64,000 bases of DNA from Azospirillum sp. OGB3 (GTDB lineage: Bacteria > Pseudomonadota > Alphaproteobacteria > Azospirillales > Azospirillaceae): assembly GCF_014192915.1 (NCBI RefSeq), contig NZ_JACHYN010000001.1:744001-808000 (forward strand), written 5' to 3'. A model generated the notes under the pieces. That model was not told where the DNA came from, made no database searches, and saw only the letters and a list, made by a program, of their open reading frames with translations. Position 1 is the stretch's first letter. Every line of letters starts with the position of its first letter. This document shows positions 35,254-46,064 of the stretch, piece by piece. A program made the position numbers and the translations under genes.

Positions 35254-35277
35254 GGCCTTTGGATCAGAAGAGGCGGA

Positions 35278-36555
<1,278 letters not shown>

Positions 36556-36653
36556 GGTCGTTTTCCTTCTTTTCGTCACCGTTGCGCTGCTTTTGAGCGC
36601 TTGCCCTGACAAGACAACTAAAACGGCCTTCGCTGCCTTGCAACATGCCCTTG

Positions 36654-36722
36654 TTTGTAAAAGGGTCTGTTTGTAAACTGCCGTCAGAAAAGTTCTGTAA
36701 ATCGGTAAATATTGTAAATCGG
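36654..36722. promoter_or_regulatory. Cluster of TTTGTAAA / TGTAAATCGG operator-like repeats
   Basis: Four related sites sit between the divergent aceA and its regulator. TTTGTAAA occurs at 36654-36661 and 36670-36677 (16 bases apart). TGTAAATCGG occurs at 36696-36705 and 36713-36722 (17 bases apart). The spacing is close to one and a half helical turns for both pairs. Family knowledge: the actinobacterial relative RamB binds TTTGCAAA-like sites near acetate genes. The regulator at 36745-38187 is therefore the likely binder. Confidence 0.6.
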
Positions 36723-36744
36723 CGCAGCTGGAGTTCGGGCGGTC

Positions 36745-38187
36745 ATGGACAAGAAGGCGATGCTGGGTCCAAAGGTGCGTCGGCTGCGCCGCGACCATGG
36801 GCTGACCCAGGCCCAGATGGCCGAGCAGCTCGGCATTTCCCCCAGCTACCTGAACCTGATCGAGCACAACCAGCGCCCGGTTACCGTGCCGCTGCTGCTG
36901 AAGCTGGGCCAGCAGTTCGGGGTGGACCTGCAGAGCTTCGCGGAGGACGAGGAGAGCCGCCTCGTCGCCGGCCTGCGCGAGGTCTTCGCCGACCCGCTGT
37001 TCGACGGCTCCGACATCAAGAACCAGGATTTCCGCGAACTGGCGGCGGTCGCCCCGACGCTGGGGCAGGCGGTGGTGGCGCTCTACCGCGCCTTCCGCAC
37101 CAGCCGCGACGACCTGCAGACCCTGTCGGAACGGGTGGCCGACCGCGAGAAGCTGCATCTGGTCCAGACCTCCTCCTTCCCGCAGGACGAGGTGCGCGAC
37201 CTCTTCCAGGCCCATTCCAACCACTTCGCCGAGCTTGAGGCGGCGGCGGAGGAGCTGTGGCAGGAGGGCCGGCTGGAGAAGGGCGACCTCTACCGGGGCC
37301 TGACCGACTATCTGCTGAACAACCACAGCGTCCGCGTCCGGCTGCTGCCCTCCGACATCATGGGCTACGCGGTGCGCCGGTTCGACCGGCACGGGCGGCG
37401 CATCCTGCTGTCGGAGATGCTGGCGCCGTCCGGGCGGAACTTCCAGCTCGCCTGTCAGATCGCCCTGCTGCGCCACCGCGACCTGCTGAACCAGATCGTC
37501 GAGTCGTCCGGTTTGACGGGGGACGAGGCGCGGCGCTTGGCCCGCATCGGTCTCGCCAACTATTTCGCGGCGGCGGTGGTGATGCCCTACGCCCGTTTCT
37601 GGGAGGCGGCCAATCAGGTTCGATACGATATCGAAATATTACGGCGCCGGTTCGATGCCTCGTTCGAGCAGGTCTGCCAGCGGCTGACCACGCTGCAGCG
37701 GCCGGGGGCGAAGGGCGTTCCCTTCTTCCTGATGCGGGTGGACAGCGCCGGCAACGTGTCCAAGCGCTTTTCCGGCGCCGGGTTCCATCTGGCGCGATTC
37801 GGCGGCGGCTGCGCCCGCTGGATCGTCTACGAGGCCTTCCGCACGCCGGGAAAAATCCACAGCCAGCTGGCCCAGATGCCCGACGGCACCACCTACTTCT
37901 CCATCGCCCGCACGGTGGTGAAGGCCGGCGGCGGCTTCCGCAGCCCGCCGCAGCAGTTCGCCATCGCGCTGGGATGCGACCTCCAGCACGCGGCGCAGAT
38001 CACCTATGCGGACGGTGTGGATCTGGAAAACACCGAGGCGGCGACCCCCATCGGTGTGAATTGCCGGCTCTGTCCGCGGCTGGATTGCTCACAGCGCGCC
38101 TTCCCACCGCTGAACCATCGCCTGATTGTCGATGAGAATCTGAGGGGTTTGTCGCCCTACCTCTTCGCCCCGCCGGCGGGAGAGTAG
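36745..38187 (+). CDS. XRE-type short-chain fatty acyl regulator (ScfR/RamB-like)
   Basis: DNA-binding regulator of 480 residues. An XRE helix-turn-helix (residues about 8-62, [27 protein letters not shown]) is followed by a central helical part and an IrrE/ImmA-like (DUF955) region ([25 protein letters not shown]). The C-terminal DUF2083 domain ends with [18 protein letters not shown]. Homologues such as RamB and PrpC-type regulators control acetate and propionate genes, binding acyl-CoA through the C-terminal domain. Divergent position next to aceA supports control of the glyoxylate bypass. Confidence 0.92.
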   Translation: MDKKAMLGPKVRRLRRDHGLTQAQMAEQLGISPSYLNLIEHNQRPVTVPLLLKLGQQFGVDLQSFAEDEESRLVAGLREVFADPLFDGSDIKNQDFRELAAVAPTLGQAVVALYRAFRTSRDDLQTLSERVADREKLHLVQTSSFPQDEVRDLFQAHSNHFAELEAAAEELWQEGRLEKGDLYRGLTDYLLNNHSVRVRLLPSDIMGYAVRRFDRHGRRILLSEMLAPSGRNFQLACQIALLRHRDLLNQIVESSGLTGDEARRLARIGLANYFAAAVVMPYARFWEAANQVRYDIEILRRRFDASFEQVCQRLTTLQRPGAKGVPFFLMRVDSAGNVSKRFSGAGFHLARFGGGCARWIVYEAFRTPGKIHSQLAQMPDGTTYFSIARTVVKAGGGFRSPPQQFAIALGCDLQHAAQITYADGVDLENTEAATPIGVNCRLCPRLDCSQRAFPPLNHRLIVDENLRGLSPYLFAPPAGE

Positions 38188-38369
38188 GGCCACTTATTTT
38201 GCAATACCGTCTTGTGGTAACCGAAAAGCCACAACAAAATTGTTGGTATAAATTAGTGGTCTGTTGACGAATTTATTGTTAAAGAGATGTGCTGCAATGC
38301 GGCACGGCTTGGCTTCTGAAACGACACCGGCCACAGCATGCCGGTCACCGAAACGGACCTGCGGATTCC

Positions 38370-39143
38370 ATGAGCAATCTGATTCATGAGCGCGTCCTGC
38401 GCGTTCACCACTGGACGGACACGCTGTTCAGCTTCACCACCACGCGCGATCCCTCGTTCCGTTTCGATCCCGGACAGTTCACCATGATCGGCCTGGAGGT
38501 GAACGGCCGGCCGCTGCTGCGCGCGTACAGCCTGGTCAGCGCCAGCTACGAGGAGACGCTGGAGTTCTTCTCGATCAAAGTGCAGGACGGCCCGCTGACC
38601 TCGCGCCTCCAGCACCTCAAGGAAGGCGACACGCTGCTGGTCAACCGCAAGGCGACGGGCACGCTGGTCACCGACAACCTGCTGCCCGGCCGCAACCTGT
38701 ACCTGCTCAGCACCGGCACGGGCCTCGCCCCGTTCCTCAGCATCATCAAGGACCCGGAGATGTACGCCCGGTTCGACAAGGTGATCCTGACCCACACGAC
38801 GCGTACGGTGGGTGAGCTGGCGTACGGCGACATCATCAACACCGTCCTGCCGGAGAACGAGTTCTTCGGCGAGGATGTGACGCAGAAGCTGATCTATTAC
38901 CCGACCGTGACGCGCGAGCCGTTCCGCAACCAGGGCCGCATCACCGACCTGATCCGCAACGGCAAGCTGTTCTCCGACGTCGGGCTGGCCCCCTTCGACC
39001 GCGAGGTCGACCGCGTGATGATCTGCGGCAGCCCGGCCATGCTCGACGAGACCAGCGGCATCATGAACGAGCTGGGCTTCTCCATGGGCCACAACGGCGA
39101 ACCCGGTCATTACGTGATCGAAAAGGCTTTTGTGGAACGCTGA
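38370..39143 (+). CDS. fpr: Ferredoxin/flavodoxin-NADP+ reductase
   Basis: FAD enzyme of 257 residues moving electrons between NADPH and ferredoxin. FAD-binding RAYSLVSASYEE, the NADP-binding STGTGLAPFLSI and the C-terminal MICGSPAMLDE and FVER end match the bacterial class (subclass I). Such reductases supply ferredoxin-dependent enzymes, and the korAB enzyme in this window could be one partner. ATG at 38370 (MSNLIHERVL) is the family start; the upstream 180 bases are A/T-rich, as expected for a promoter. Confidence 0.95.
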   Translation: MSNLIHERVLRVHHWTDTLFSFTTTRDPSFRFDPGQFTMIGLEVNGRPLLRAYSLVSASYEETLEFFSIKVQDGPLTSRLQHLKEGDTLLVNRKATGTLVTDNLLPGRNLYLLSTGTGLAPFLSIIKDPEMYARFDKVILTHTTRTVGELAYGDIINTVLPENEFFGEDVTQKLIYYPTVTREPFRNQGRITDLIRNGKLFSDVGLAPFDREVDRVMICGSPAMLDETSGIMNELGFSMGHNGEPGHYVIEKAFVER

Positions 39144-39161
39144 GCGGATTTGCCGGAATAA

Positions 39162-39222
39162 AGCGGGCCGCGGTTCGTTGATGGGACGTGACGATGGCAC
39201 GTCATCAACTCCAGCCGGCCCG
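39162..39222 (+). other. Nested RNA-like hairpin after fpr
   Basis: GCGGGCC (39162-39168) pairs with GGCCCGC (39216-39222). Inside, GTTGAT pairs with ATCAAC and GACGTG with CACGTC, separated by a two-base bulge. Three stacked stems in 61 bases make a structured element between fpr and the next terminator. Confidence 0.5.
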
Positions 39223-39243
39223 CCTGGGCCGGGTTGGTCCTTG

Positions 39244-39279
39244 ACGGGCGCGCCTCCCTTGCGGGGGCGCGCCCGTTTT
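39244..39279 (+). terminator. Rho-independent terminator after fpr
   Basis: ACGGGCGCGCC pairs with GGCGCGCCCGT, and TTTT follows. It probably ends the fpr transcript about 100 bases after its stop. Confidence 0.8.
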
Positions 39280-39347
39280 CCTTCTGGAACCAACCCGGTT
39301 CGCCAGACCGTTTTGCCGATCCCGCATTTGGTGTAGACATCCCCTCC

Positions 39348-41195
39348 ATGCGCCTCATCACGATCCTCGCCGTGCTGCTCGTGGCCGGCCTCGCGAATTT
39401 TGCCGTCTGGTCGCTGCCGAACCAGCCGGTGCCGCTCGACCCGCCGCCCGGCGGCAAGCTGAAAAGCGTCTCCTTCGCGCCCTTCCGCGACGGCCAGAGT
39501 CCGCTGACGCAGACCTTCCCCACCGTGGAGCAGATCGACGAGGATCTGGCGGCCCTCGCTCCGCAGGTGGCGGGGGTGCGCACCTACACCTCGCTGGAAG
39601 GGCTGGAGGTGGTGCCGGAGCTGGCCCGCCGCCACGGCATGCAGGTCACCATGGGGGCGTGGCTGTCCTCGCGGCTGGACAAGAACGAGAAGGAGGTCGC
39701 CTCCCTCATCGACCTCGCCAACCGCTACCCGGACGTCATCACCCGCGTGATCGTCGGCAACGAGGTGCTTCTGCGCCGCGAGCTGACGCCGGAGCAGGTG
39801 GCCGGCTACATCGACCGCGTGAAGGCGGCGGTGAAGCAGCCGGTGTCCTACGCCGACGTCTGGGAATGGTGGCTGAAGTACCCGCAGATCGCGGATCACG
39901 TCGATTACCTGACCATCCACCTGCTGCCCTACTGGGAGGACGTGCCGACCGACGTGACCGGCGCCATGGAACGCATCCGCGGCAGCTACCGCACGATCGC
40001 CCAGCGCTTCCCCGGCAAGCCGATCCTGGTCGGCGAAACCGGCTGGCCGACCGAGGGCCGGTCGCGCGGCGCCGCGGTCACCGGGTTGGTCAACAAGGCC
40101 AAGTTCGTCAACGGCTTCGTCCGCCTCGCCGAGCAGGAGGGCTTCGACTACAACGTGATCGAGGCCTTCGACCAGGGCTGGAAGGCCAAGCTGGAGGGCA
40201 CGGTGGGCGGTCACTGGGGCCTCTACACCGCCGACCGTCAGGCGAAATTCGCCCTGGCCGGGCCGGTGGTGGAGAACCGCCAATGGCCGGTGCTGTTCGG
40301 CGTCTCGTCCGGCCTCGCGCTGGTGCTCGTCATCGGGCTGACCCTGCGCGGCCGTCCGCTGAGCGGCGGGGCCTTCGCCGCCCTGGCCTTCCTGGCGCAG
40401 GCGCTGTCCACCCTCTACACCCACGCCGTCTGGGGGGCGCTGCACGGCAAGCACTACCCGCAGGACGTGGCGCTGTCGGTCGTTATGCTGGCGGCGACGG
40501 GCGTGCTGTCGATGGCCGTCCTGCTGGCCGCCCGGCGGGCGCTGGGCAGCGGCGGTCTGGCGCTGGAACCGCTGGCCCCGCTGCGCGGCCGTCCGGCGCT
40601 GTCGCGGCTGGAGACGGTGGGCAAGGCCGCCGCCGTGGTCCTCGCCTTGCTGGGGATCGCCTGGAGCGTCCTGATCGTGTTCGACGGGCGCTACCGCGAC
40701 TTCCCCAACTGGTATTTCGCCCTGCCGGCGCTCGGCCTGCTGGCGCTCGGCGCCATGCGCGCCACGCGGCGTCCGGAGGGCACGGGGGCGCTGGCCGCCT
40801 GGGGGATCGGCGGGCTGTTCCGCCCCGCCGTCCCGGTGGCCGATTTCCCAGGGACCGATTTCCCAGCGACCAATTTCCCAGTGGCCGATGCCCCGGCGCG
40901 CGGGCTGTGCGGCGCCGTCCGTCGCCTGCCGCTGGAGGCGGCGCTGGCCAGCCTGCTGGTGCTCGGCGCTCTGCTGACCGTGCTGGCGGAAGGGGTGGTG
41001 CCGATGGAGTCGCTGATCTACGGGCAGCTTCCCTTCATGGAGGCCCTGCACGAGGTGGTGTGGACCAGCCCGAACTGGGAAGCGCTGTCCTGGGCCGCGC
41101 TCCAGGTCCTGCTGGCGGTGCCCTACGCCGCCGCCGTGCTGGCCGTCCGCCGCGGCGAGACCGCTTTCGTTGTTCCCTCTCCCCTCCGGGGATAG
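39348..41195 (+). CDS. Membrane-anchored GH17-type beta-glucanase-like protein
   Basis: A 615-residue protein in two halves. After an N-terminal membrane helix, residues 40-310 form a glycoside hydrolase family 17-like barrel: catalytic acid Glu139 in VGNEVLL and nucleophile Glu230 in VGETGWPTEGRS. From residue 320 onward there are about eight membrane helices with no glycosyltransferase motif. Similar proteins act in synthesis or remodelling of beta-1,3- or cyclic glucans. Here a separate synthase gene is not adjacent. A short repeated FP-rich segment lies near residue 505. The ATG at 39348 begins the membrane anchor. Confidence 0.87.
   Translation: MRLITILAVLLVAGLANFAVWSLPNQPVPLDPPPGGKLKSVSFAPFRDGQSPLTQTFPTVEQIDEDLAALAPQVAGVRTYTSLEGLEVVPELARRHGMQVTMGAWLSSRLDKNEKEVASLIDLANRYPDVITRVIVGNEVLLRRELTPEQVAGYIDRVKAAVKQPVSYADVWEWWLKYPQIADHVDYLTIHLLPYWEDVPTDVTGAMERIRGSYRTIAQRFPGKPILVGETGWPTEGRSRGAAVTGLVNKAKFVNGFVRLAEQEGFDYNVIEAFDQGWKAKLEGTVGGHWGLYTADRQAKFALAGPVVENRQWPVLFGVSSGLALVLVIGLTLRGRPLSGGAFAALAFLAQALSTLYTHAVWGALHGKHYPQDVALSVVMLAATGVLSMAVLLAARRALGSGGLALEPLAPLRGRPALSRLETVGKAAAVVLALLGIAWSVLIVFDGRYRDFPNWYFALPALGLLALGAMRATRRPEGTGALAAWGIGGLFRPAVPVADFPGTDFPATNFPVADAPARGLCGAVRRLPLEAALASLLVLGALLTVLAEGVVPMESLIYGQLPFMEALHEVVWTSPNWEALSWAALQVLLAVPYAAAVLAVRRGETAFVVPSPLRG
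40837..40896 (+). repeat. 15-base tandem repeat inside the GH17 gene
   Basis: Four 15-base units follow one another, with core (T/G)G(G/A)CCGATTTCCCAG, the third having CCAATTT and the last degenerate. They encode the VADFPG / TDFPA / TNFPV / VADAP run in a loop between membrane helices. The unit is in frame, so copy number can change without a frameshift. Confidence 0.75.
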
Positions 41196-41404
41196 GCTGT
41201 CGACGCGTCTTTGCAGCCCGTCAATCGATCCCGAGCGGGCCGTGATTCCGGTTGCGGTGGCGGCGCACCGGGTTTCGGCGGACCGCGGCCCCCGGCAACC
41301 CAAGTGCCGTTGCAGGAACGGAGCGAGCGGGACCGATTGATTCGCATCGGTCGTAGGGCTACTGTCCGGCACCGATATTTTTCCCCACCCGCGTGAGTAG
41401 TCCC

Positions 41405-42640
41405 ATGAGCGGTGCGTCCGGCAAACAGATCAAGAAAGTGGTGCTCGCCTATTCGGGCGGCCTCGACACCTCGGTGATCCTGAAGTGGCTCCAGGAAACC
41501 TATCAATGCGAGGTGGTGACCTTCACCGCCGACCTCGGCCAGGGCGAGGAGCTGGAGCCGGCGCGCAAGAAGGCCGAGCTTCTGGGCATCAAGCCGGAAA
41601 ACATCTTCATCGACGATCTGCGCGAAGAGTTCGTGCGGGACTTCGTGTTCCCGATGTTCCGCGCCAACACCCTCTATGAGGGCACCTACCTGCTCGGCAC
41701 CTCGATCGCCCGGCCGCTGATCGCCAAGCGCCAGATCGAGATCGCCAACCAGGTCGGCGCCGACGCCGTGGCCCACGGCGCCACCGGCAAGGGCAACGAT
41801 CAGGTCCGCTTCGAGCTGGGCTACTACGCGCTCCGCCCGGACATCAAGATCATCGCCCCGTGGCGCGAGTGGGATCTGAACAGCCGCACCCGGCTGATCG
41901 ACTACGCCGAGAAGAACCAGATTCCGATCGCCAAGGACAAGCGCGGCGAGGCCCCGTACTCCACCGACGCCAACCTCCTTCACATCTCCTACGAGGGGAA
42001 GGCGCTGGAGGACCCGTGGGTCGAGCCGTTCGAGGACATGTACACCCGCTCCGTCGCCCCGGAGAAGGCCCCGGACACCCCGACCTACGTCGAGGTCGAG
42101 TTCAAGCGCGGCGACGCCGTGGCGATCGACGGCAAGGCCCTGTCCCCGGCGGCCCTGCTGACCGAGCTGAACCGTCTGGGCGGCGAGAACGGCATCGGCC
42201 GCCTCGACCTCGTCGAGAACCGCTATGTCGGCATGAAGTCGCGCGGCGTGTACGAGACGCCGGGCGGCACCATCCTGCTGGCCGCCCACCGCGCGATGGA
42301 GAGCATCACGCTCGACCGCGGCGCCGGCCATCTGAAGGATGAGCTGATGCCGCGCTACGCCGAACTGATCTATTGCGGCTATTGGTTCAGCCCGGAGCGT
42401 CTGGCGCTCCAGGCGCTGATCGACCAGACCCAGGAGCCGGTGAACGGCGTGGTCCGCCTGAAGCTGTTCAAGGGCAACGTCACGGTCGTCGGCCGCAAGT
42501 CGCCGAACAGCCTCTACCGCATGGACTATGTGACGTTCGAGGAAGACAGCGTCTACAACCAGAAGGACGCGGAAGGCTTCATCAAGCTGAACGCGCTCCG
42601 CCTGCGCCTGGGCGCCATGGCCCGCGCGAACGTCAAGTAA
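41405..42640 (+). CDS. argG: Argininosuccinate synthase
   Basis: ATP-dependent enzyme joining citrulline and aspartate in arginine synthesis, 411 residues. The ATP-binding P-loop-like [12 protein letters not shown] and the [13 protein letters not shown] block are exact family marks, as is the [12 protein letters not shown] segment. ATG at 41405 or GTG at 41393 could be the start; both keep the family N terminus. It is alone in its transcript unit, followed by a terminator. Confidence 0.97.
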   Translation: MSGASGKQIKKVVLAYSGGLDTSVILKWLQETYQCEVVTFTADLGQGEELEPARKKAELLGIKPENIFIDDLREEFVRDFVFPMFRANTLYEGTYLLGTSIARPLIAKRQIEIANQVGADAVAHGATGKGNDQVRFELGYYALRPDIKIIAPWREWDLNSRTRLIDYAEKNQIPIAKDKRGEAPYSTDANLLHISYEGKALEDPWVEPFEDMYTRSVAPEKAPDTPTYVEVEFKRGDAVAIDGKALSPAALLTELNRLGGENGIGRLDLVENRYVGMKSRGVYETPGGTILLAAHRAMESITLDRGAGHLKDELMPRYAELIYCGYWFSPERLALQALIDQTQEPVNGVVRLKLFKGNVTVVGRKSPNSLYRMDYVTFEEDSVYNQKDAEGFIKLNALRLRLGAMARANVK

Positions 42641-42664
42641 GCGCGAGACCCGTTGCGGATGTGG

Positions 42665-42697
42665 AACGAGGGGGCTTCGGCCCCCTCGTTTCGTTTC
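42665..42697 (+). terminator. Rho-independent terminator after argG
   Basis: AACGAGGGGGC-TTCG-GCCCCCTCGTT with a TTCG tetraloop, followed by TCGTTTC. It also lies at the end of the convergent chemotaxis gene and could serve both. Confidence 0.85.
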
Positions 42698-42728
42698 GGG
42701 CGAAGGCTGTGTGGTCCAGGGCTCCTGC

Positions 42729-44399
42729 TCACGCCGCCCGGATGTTGACGAGGAAGCGCTCGACCTCCAGGCGGAGCGTTTCCGCCTGCCGGCTGAGTTC
42801 CTCGGCCGACGACAGCACCTGGGAAGCCGCCGATCCGGTCTCCACCGCGGCCTGATGGACCTGGACGATGCTGCCCGACACCTCCGTCGTGCCGTGGGCG
42901 GCCTGCTGGACGTTGCGGGCGATCTCTCCCGTGGCGGCACCCTGCTCCTCCACCGCGGCGGCGATGGTGGTGGCGATGCCGTTGATCTCGCCGATCGTCC
43001 CGCCGATGGTCTTGATGGCCCGAACGGTTTCGGTGGTTACCCCCTGGATCGTCTGGATCTGGGTGGCGATCTCCTCGGTCGCCTTGGCCGTCTGGTTGGC
43101 GAGGCTTTTGACCTCCGAGGCCACCACGGCGAAGCCCTTGCCGGCCTCCCCGGCGCGCGCGGCCTCGATGGTGGCGTTGAGCGCCAGCAGGTTGGTCTGG
43201 TCGGCGATGGCCTTGATGAGCCCGACCACCTCGCCGATCTTCTGACCGGCCTCCGCCAGCCCCTGGACCGTCTGGTCGGTGCGGGCCGCCTCATCCACGG
43301 CGTTGCCGGCGATGGTGGTGGAGGTCGCGACGTGGCGGCCGATCTCGGTGATGGAGGCGGACAGCTCCTCGGTGGCCCCGGCGACCGCCTGGACGTTGGT
43401 GGTCGCCTGCTCCGACGCGGCGGCGACCGTCGAGGCCTGCCGGCTCGTCTCCTCGGCGGTGGAGGACATGGACTCGGCGGTGGCGCGCATCTCGGTGGCG
43501 GCGGAGGCCAGCATCTTCAGCGTCGCGTGCACCGTGCTGTCGAAGCCGACGATGTAGTTTTCCACGAGCGCCTGCCGGGCTTCCTTGCGGGCCTGCTCCT
43601 GGCGCTGCTCCTCCTCCATCCGGCGGTTCGCGACGGCGGAGTCCTTGAACACGGACAGGGAGCGGGCGAGCGTGCCGACCTCGTCCATCCGGTCCGTGCC
43701 GTCGACGGTGATGCCGAGATCGCCCTTGGCGAGGCGCTGCATCAGTTCGGCCATGGCGCGCAGCGGGCCGACCACGCGGAACAGCGTCGTCGTCACCGCG
43801 AAAGCCGCGGCCATCACGCCGAGCAGCACCGCGATCCCCAGAATCCAGCGGGAGGTGTCGTAAGCGGCGTTGGTCCGTTCATACTCGGCCTCGGCTTCCT
43901 TCAACTGCAGGTCGACCAGCTTTCCGACGGCCGCCGCCACCGGATCGATGCTGGGGTAGAGCGTGGACACCGCGAAGGCGTCCAGCGCGGCCTGATCCCT
44001 GGCCTGCATCAGCGCGCGGGCGGTCGTCGCGGCGGCGCGCGCCTTGCCCATATGGCGCTCGGCCTCGTTCGCCAGTTCCTTCTCGCGGGCGTTCATCGAG
44101 GTGGCCATGAAGGCCGACCAGCGCGTTGCGATCTCGCCGAGTGCGGCGTCGATGGATTTGAGGCCGCCGTCCCACGTCTCGGCGCCGCCGCGCACCTTGT
44201 GCGTGGTGTCAACGATGTTGACGGCGAACATGTCGGAAACGACTTTCAAATCGCGCAACGGGACGACGCGGTCCTTGAACACCGTCTCCATGCCCTGGTG
44301 CGACTGCCCAAGGGCCAGCCAACCTGTGGCCGCAATCGCGAAAAGAAAGAAGCAAAGAACAGAGAGGGCAACCAAAAGGCGTGCTTTGACCGTAGACAT
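42729..44399 (-). CDS. Methyl-accepting chemotaxis protein
   Basis: Chemoreceptor of 556 residues. An N-terminal helix (about 8-30) leads to a periplasmic four-helix-bundle region (about 35-190), then a second helix ([20 protein letters not shown]) and a HAMP domain around 215-265. The signalling hairpin tip reads [18 protein letters not shown] and binds CheA and CheW. No C-terminal CheB/CheR pentapeptide is present. The ligand is unknown. ATG at 44399 ([13 protein letters not shown]) is chosen over an upstream in-frame ATG. The upstream DNA (44440-44530) is strikingly A/T-rich and probably holds the promoter. Confidence 0.94.
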   Translation of the reverse strand: MSTVKARLLVALSVLCFFLFAIAATGWLALGQSHQGMETVFKDRVVPLRDLKVVSDMFAVNIVDTTHKVRGGAETWDGGLKSIDAALGEIATRWSAFMATSMNAREKELANEAERHMGKARAAATTARALMQARDQAALDAFAVSTLYPSIDPVAAAVGKLVDLQLKEAEAEYERTNAAYDTSRWILGIAVLLGVMAAAFAVTTTLFRVVGPLRAMAELMQRLAKGDLGITVDGTDRMDEVGTLARSLSVFKDSAVANRRMEEEQRQEQARKEARQALVENYIVGFDSTVHATLKMLASAATEMRATAESMSSTAEETSRQASTVAAASEQATTNVQAVAGATEELSASITEIGRHVATSTTIAGNAVDEAARTDQTVQGLAEAGQKIGEVVGLIKAIADQTNLLALNATIEAARAGEAGKGFAVVASEVKSLANQTAKATEEIATQIQTIQGVTTETVRAIKTIGGTIGEINGIATTIAAAVEEQGAATGEIARNVQQAAHGTTEVSGSIVQVHQAAVETGSAASQVLSSAEELSRQAETLRLEVERFLVNIRAA

Positions 44400-44619
44400 C
44401 GGCTCGTTCCACGATGCGTTGACGTTGCAGGTCATGGCATCGTGGGTGATACATATTAATATTAAGCTACATTTTAACGAAAATATATTTCGTCAAAAAG
44501 TAACATTTCTCGCTCCCGAGCGACACCGCCATGACTGTCATGACGGTGTCCTGCTCCGAATGGTGTCAAACATTCCCACCACATCTTCGATCAAAGATTG
44601 TGAGTGGGCGGCGTGCCGC

Positions 44620-45054
44620 TCATCCTTCCAGCTTGAAGCTCCCGTCCTCGCCCAGCGCAGCGAAGGGGTTCCAGGCGACCTCCCAGGGGTGGCCGTCCGG
44701 ATCGGCGAAATAGCCGCTGTAGCCGCCCCAGAAGACATCCTGCGCCGGCTTCAGGATACGCCCGCCGGCGCGCTCGGCCTGGGCCATCACCGCGTCCACC
44801 TCCGCCTTGCTGCGCAGATTGTGGGCCAGCGTGATGCCGCCGAAGCCCGAGGTCGGGCCGGATTCCGCCAAATGCGCGTCCTCGGCCAGCGCTTCCCGCC
44901 CGAACAGGGCAAGCGCCACGCCGCCCAGCTGGTAAAAGGTGACGGCGTCCTGGCTGACCGGGGAGGGGGTCCAGCCCAGCCCCTCCTCGTAGAAGCGGCG
45001 GCTGCGCGCGAGGTCGGCGACGCCCAGCGTGATCAGGCTGACTCGCTGTTCCAT
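44620..45054 (-). CDS. VOC-family (glyoxalase-like) protein
   Basis: A 144-residue vicinal-oxygen-chelate protein with the two-module fold: LITLGVADLARSRRFYEEGLG at the start and GYSGYFADPDGHPWEVAWNP at the end. Some VOC enzymes isomerise or cleave small substrates, and others bind drugs; the substrate is unknown. Its ATG is one base after the rhodanese stop codon, so the two are co-translated. Confidence 0.9.
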   Translation of the reverse strand: MEQRVSLITLGVADLARSRRFYEEGLGWTPSPVSQDAVTFYQLGGVALALFGREALAEDAHLAESGPTSGFGGITLAHNLRSKAEVDAVMAQAERAGGRILKPAQDVFWGGYSGYFADPDGHPWEVAWNPFAALGEDGSFKLEG

Positions 45055-45055
45055 C

Positions 45056-45460
45056 TCAGGCCTCCTTGCGTTCGACCGTGGCGACGGGCAGCCCGGCCTC
45101 CCTCCAGCCCTTGAAGCCGCCTTCGAGGTGGCAGACGTTTTCCAGCCCCATCGACTGCACGGTGTCGGTGGCGAGCGCCGAGCGCCAGCCGCTGGCGCAG
45201 TAGAAGACGAAGCGCTTGCCCGACGCGAAGACCGGCTTGTGATAGGGGCTGTCCGGGTCCACCCAGAATTCCAGCATGCCGCGGGTGGCCGGGAAGGCGC
45301 CGGGGATCATGCCGTCGCGCGTCAGTTCGCGCGGGTCGCGGATGTCCACGAACACCACGTCGGGGTCGCCGTGCAGGGACAGCGCCTCCTGCGGCGTGAT
45401 CGTCTGGATGCGGGCGTTCGCTTCGGCCAGCAGATCCTTGTAGCCCTTCTTCATCGGCAT
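45056..45460 (-). CDS. Rhodanese-domain sulfurtransferase
   Basis: Single-domain rhodanese of 134 residues. The active-site loop is FYCASGWRSALA with catalytic Cys88, preceded by the conserved VFVDIRDPREL segment. It transfers sulfane sulfur to a thiol acceptor. An AGGAGG site lies eight bases before the ATG (45460). It leads an operon with the VOC gene, which suggests joint handling of a reactive carbonyl or sulfur compound (inference). Confidence 0.93.
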   Translation of the reverse strand: MPMKKGYKDLLAEANARIQTITPQEALSLHGDPDVVFVDIRDPRELTRDGMIPGAFPATRGMLEFWVDPDSPYHKPVFASGKRFVFYCASGWRSALATDTVQSMGLENVCHLEGGFKGWREAGLPVATVERKEA

Positions 45461-45616
45461 GGCGGTTTCCTCCTTCTGACCCTTTGGCCGTAATCGAACC
45501 CTTGGCGGGACCGTTGGCGCGTCTGCACTGTTATCGCTCTACGCAACTGTGCAACAGGCCGCCCCGCCCGGTCCACCGGGAAGGGCGGCCGGTGCAGGGG
45601 GAGCCCAGGGAAAGCC

Positions 45617-46060
45617 ATGCCGATCGCCACCGACGGACCCACCGAAGCCGCCGCCGCTTTGCCCACCGTCATCGATCCCGTCCGCGTGGAGCGGAACGAG
45701 CGCTACGTCCGACGCCGCTTCTGGAACACGCTGCGCGCCAACCTGCACCGCATTCCCTTCCTGGAGCAAGCGCTGGCCGCCTTCTTCTGCGCGACCGACC
45801 CGCAGACGCCCTTCAAGGCGAAGGCGATCCTGATGGCGGCGCTGGCCTATTTCGTGCTGCCCGCGGACTCGATCCCGGATTGGCTGGTCGTGGTCGGCTT
45901 CGCGGACGATGCGGCGGTGCTGGCCACGGCCGTCCATGCGGTGCGGAGCAACCTGAAGCCGGAGCATGAGGACCGCGCCCGCGCCGCCCTGCGCAAGGAA
46001 CAGCGGATGAAGCCCCCGCCGGATGATGCTTCCGGGATGAAGCCCGCCGGAAACGGCTGA
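45617..46060 (+). CDS. YkvA-family protein (DUF1232)
   Basis: A 147-residue protein with the DUF1232 core AALAYFVLPADSIPDWL followed by VVGFADDAAVLATA; the two Asp-containing turns are characteristic. It has two hydrophobic helices in the core. The function is unknown. It is divergent from the rhodanese operon and converges on the DMT transporter four bases downstream. Confidence 0.9.
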   Translation: MPIATDGPTEAAAALPTVIDPVRVERNERYVRRRFWNTLRANLHRIPFLEQALAAFFCATDPQTPFKAKAILMAALAYFVLPADSIPDWLVVVGFADDAAVLATAVHAVRSNLKPEHEDRARAALRKEQRMKPPPDDASGMKPAGNG

Positions 46061-46064
46061 CGGC

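Larger units (their letters stand above)
34576..35277. other. 702-base spacer between the DJ-1-like gene and aceA
   Basis: No convincing gene. It holds a perfect 24-base palindrome (34657-34680) and two strong hairpins (34990-35013 and 35221-35253). The sequence around 34800-34990 is a little less GC-rich, but no promoter hexamers stand out. A non-coding RNA cannot be ruled out. Confidence 0.5.

Noticed and set aside
41165..41195. Another copy of the GC-rich palindrome at the end of the GH17 gene
   Set aside because: Only a short half (CCCTCTCCCCTCCGGGG) is present and no second stem follows.
38253..41372. Minus-strand open frame of 1039 codons across fpr and the GH17 gene
   Set aside because: No recognisable motif and low-complexity composition; the plus-strand genes carry clear family signatures.
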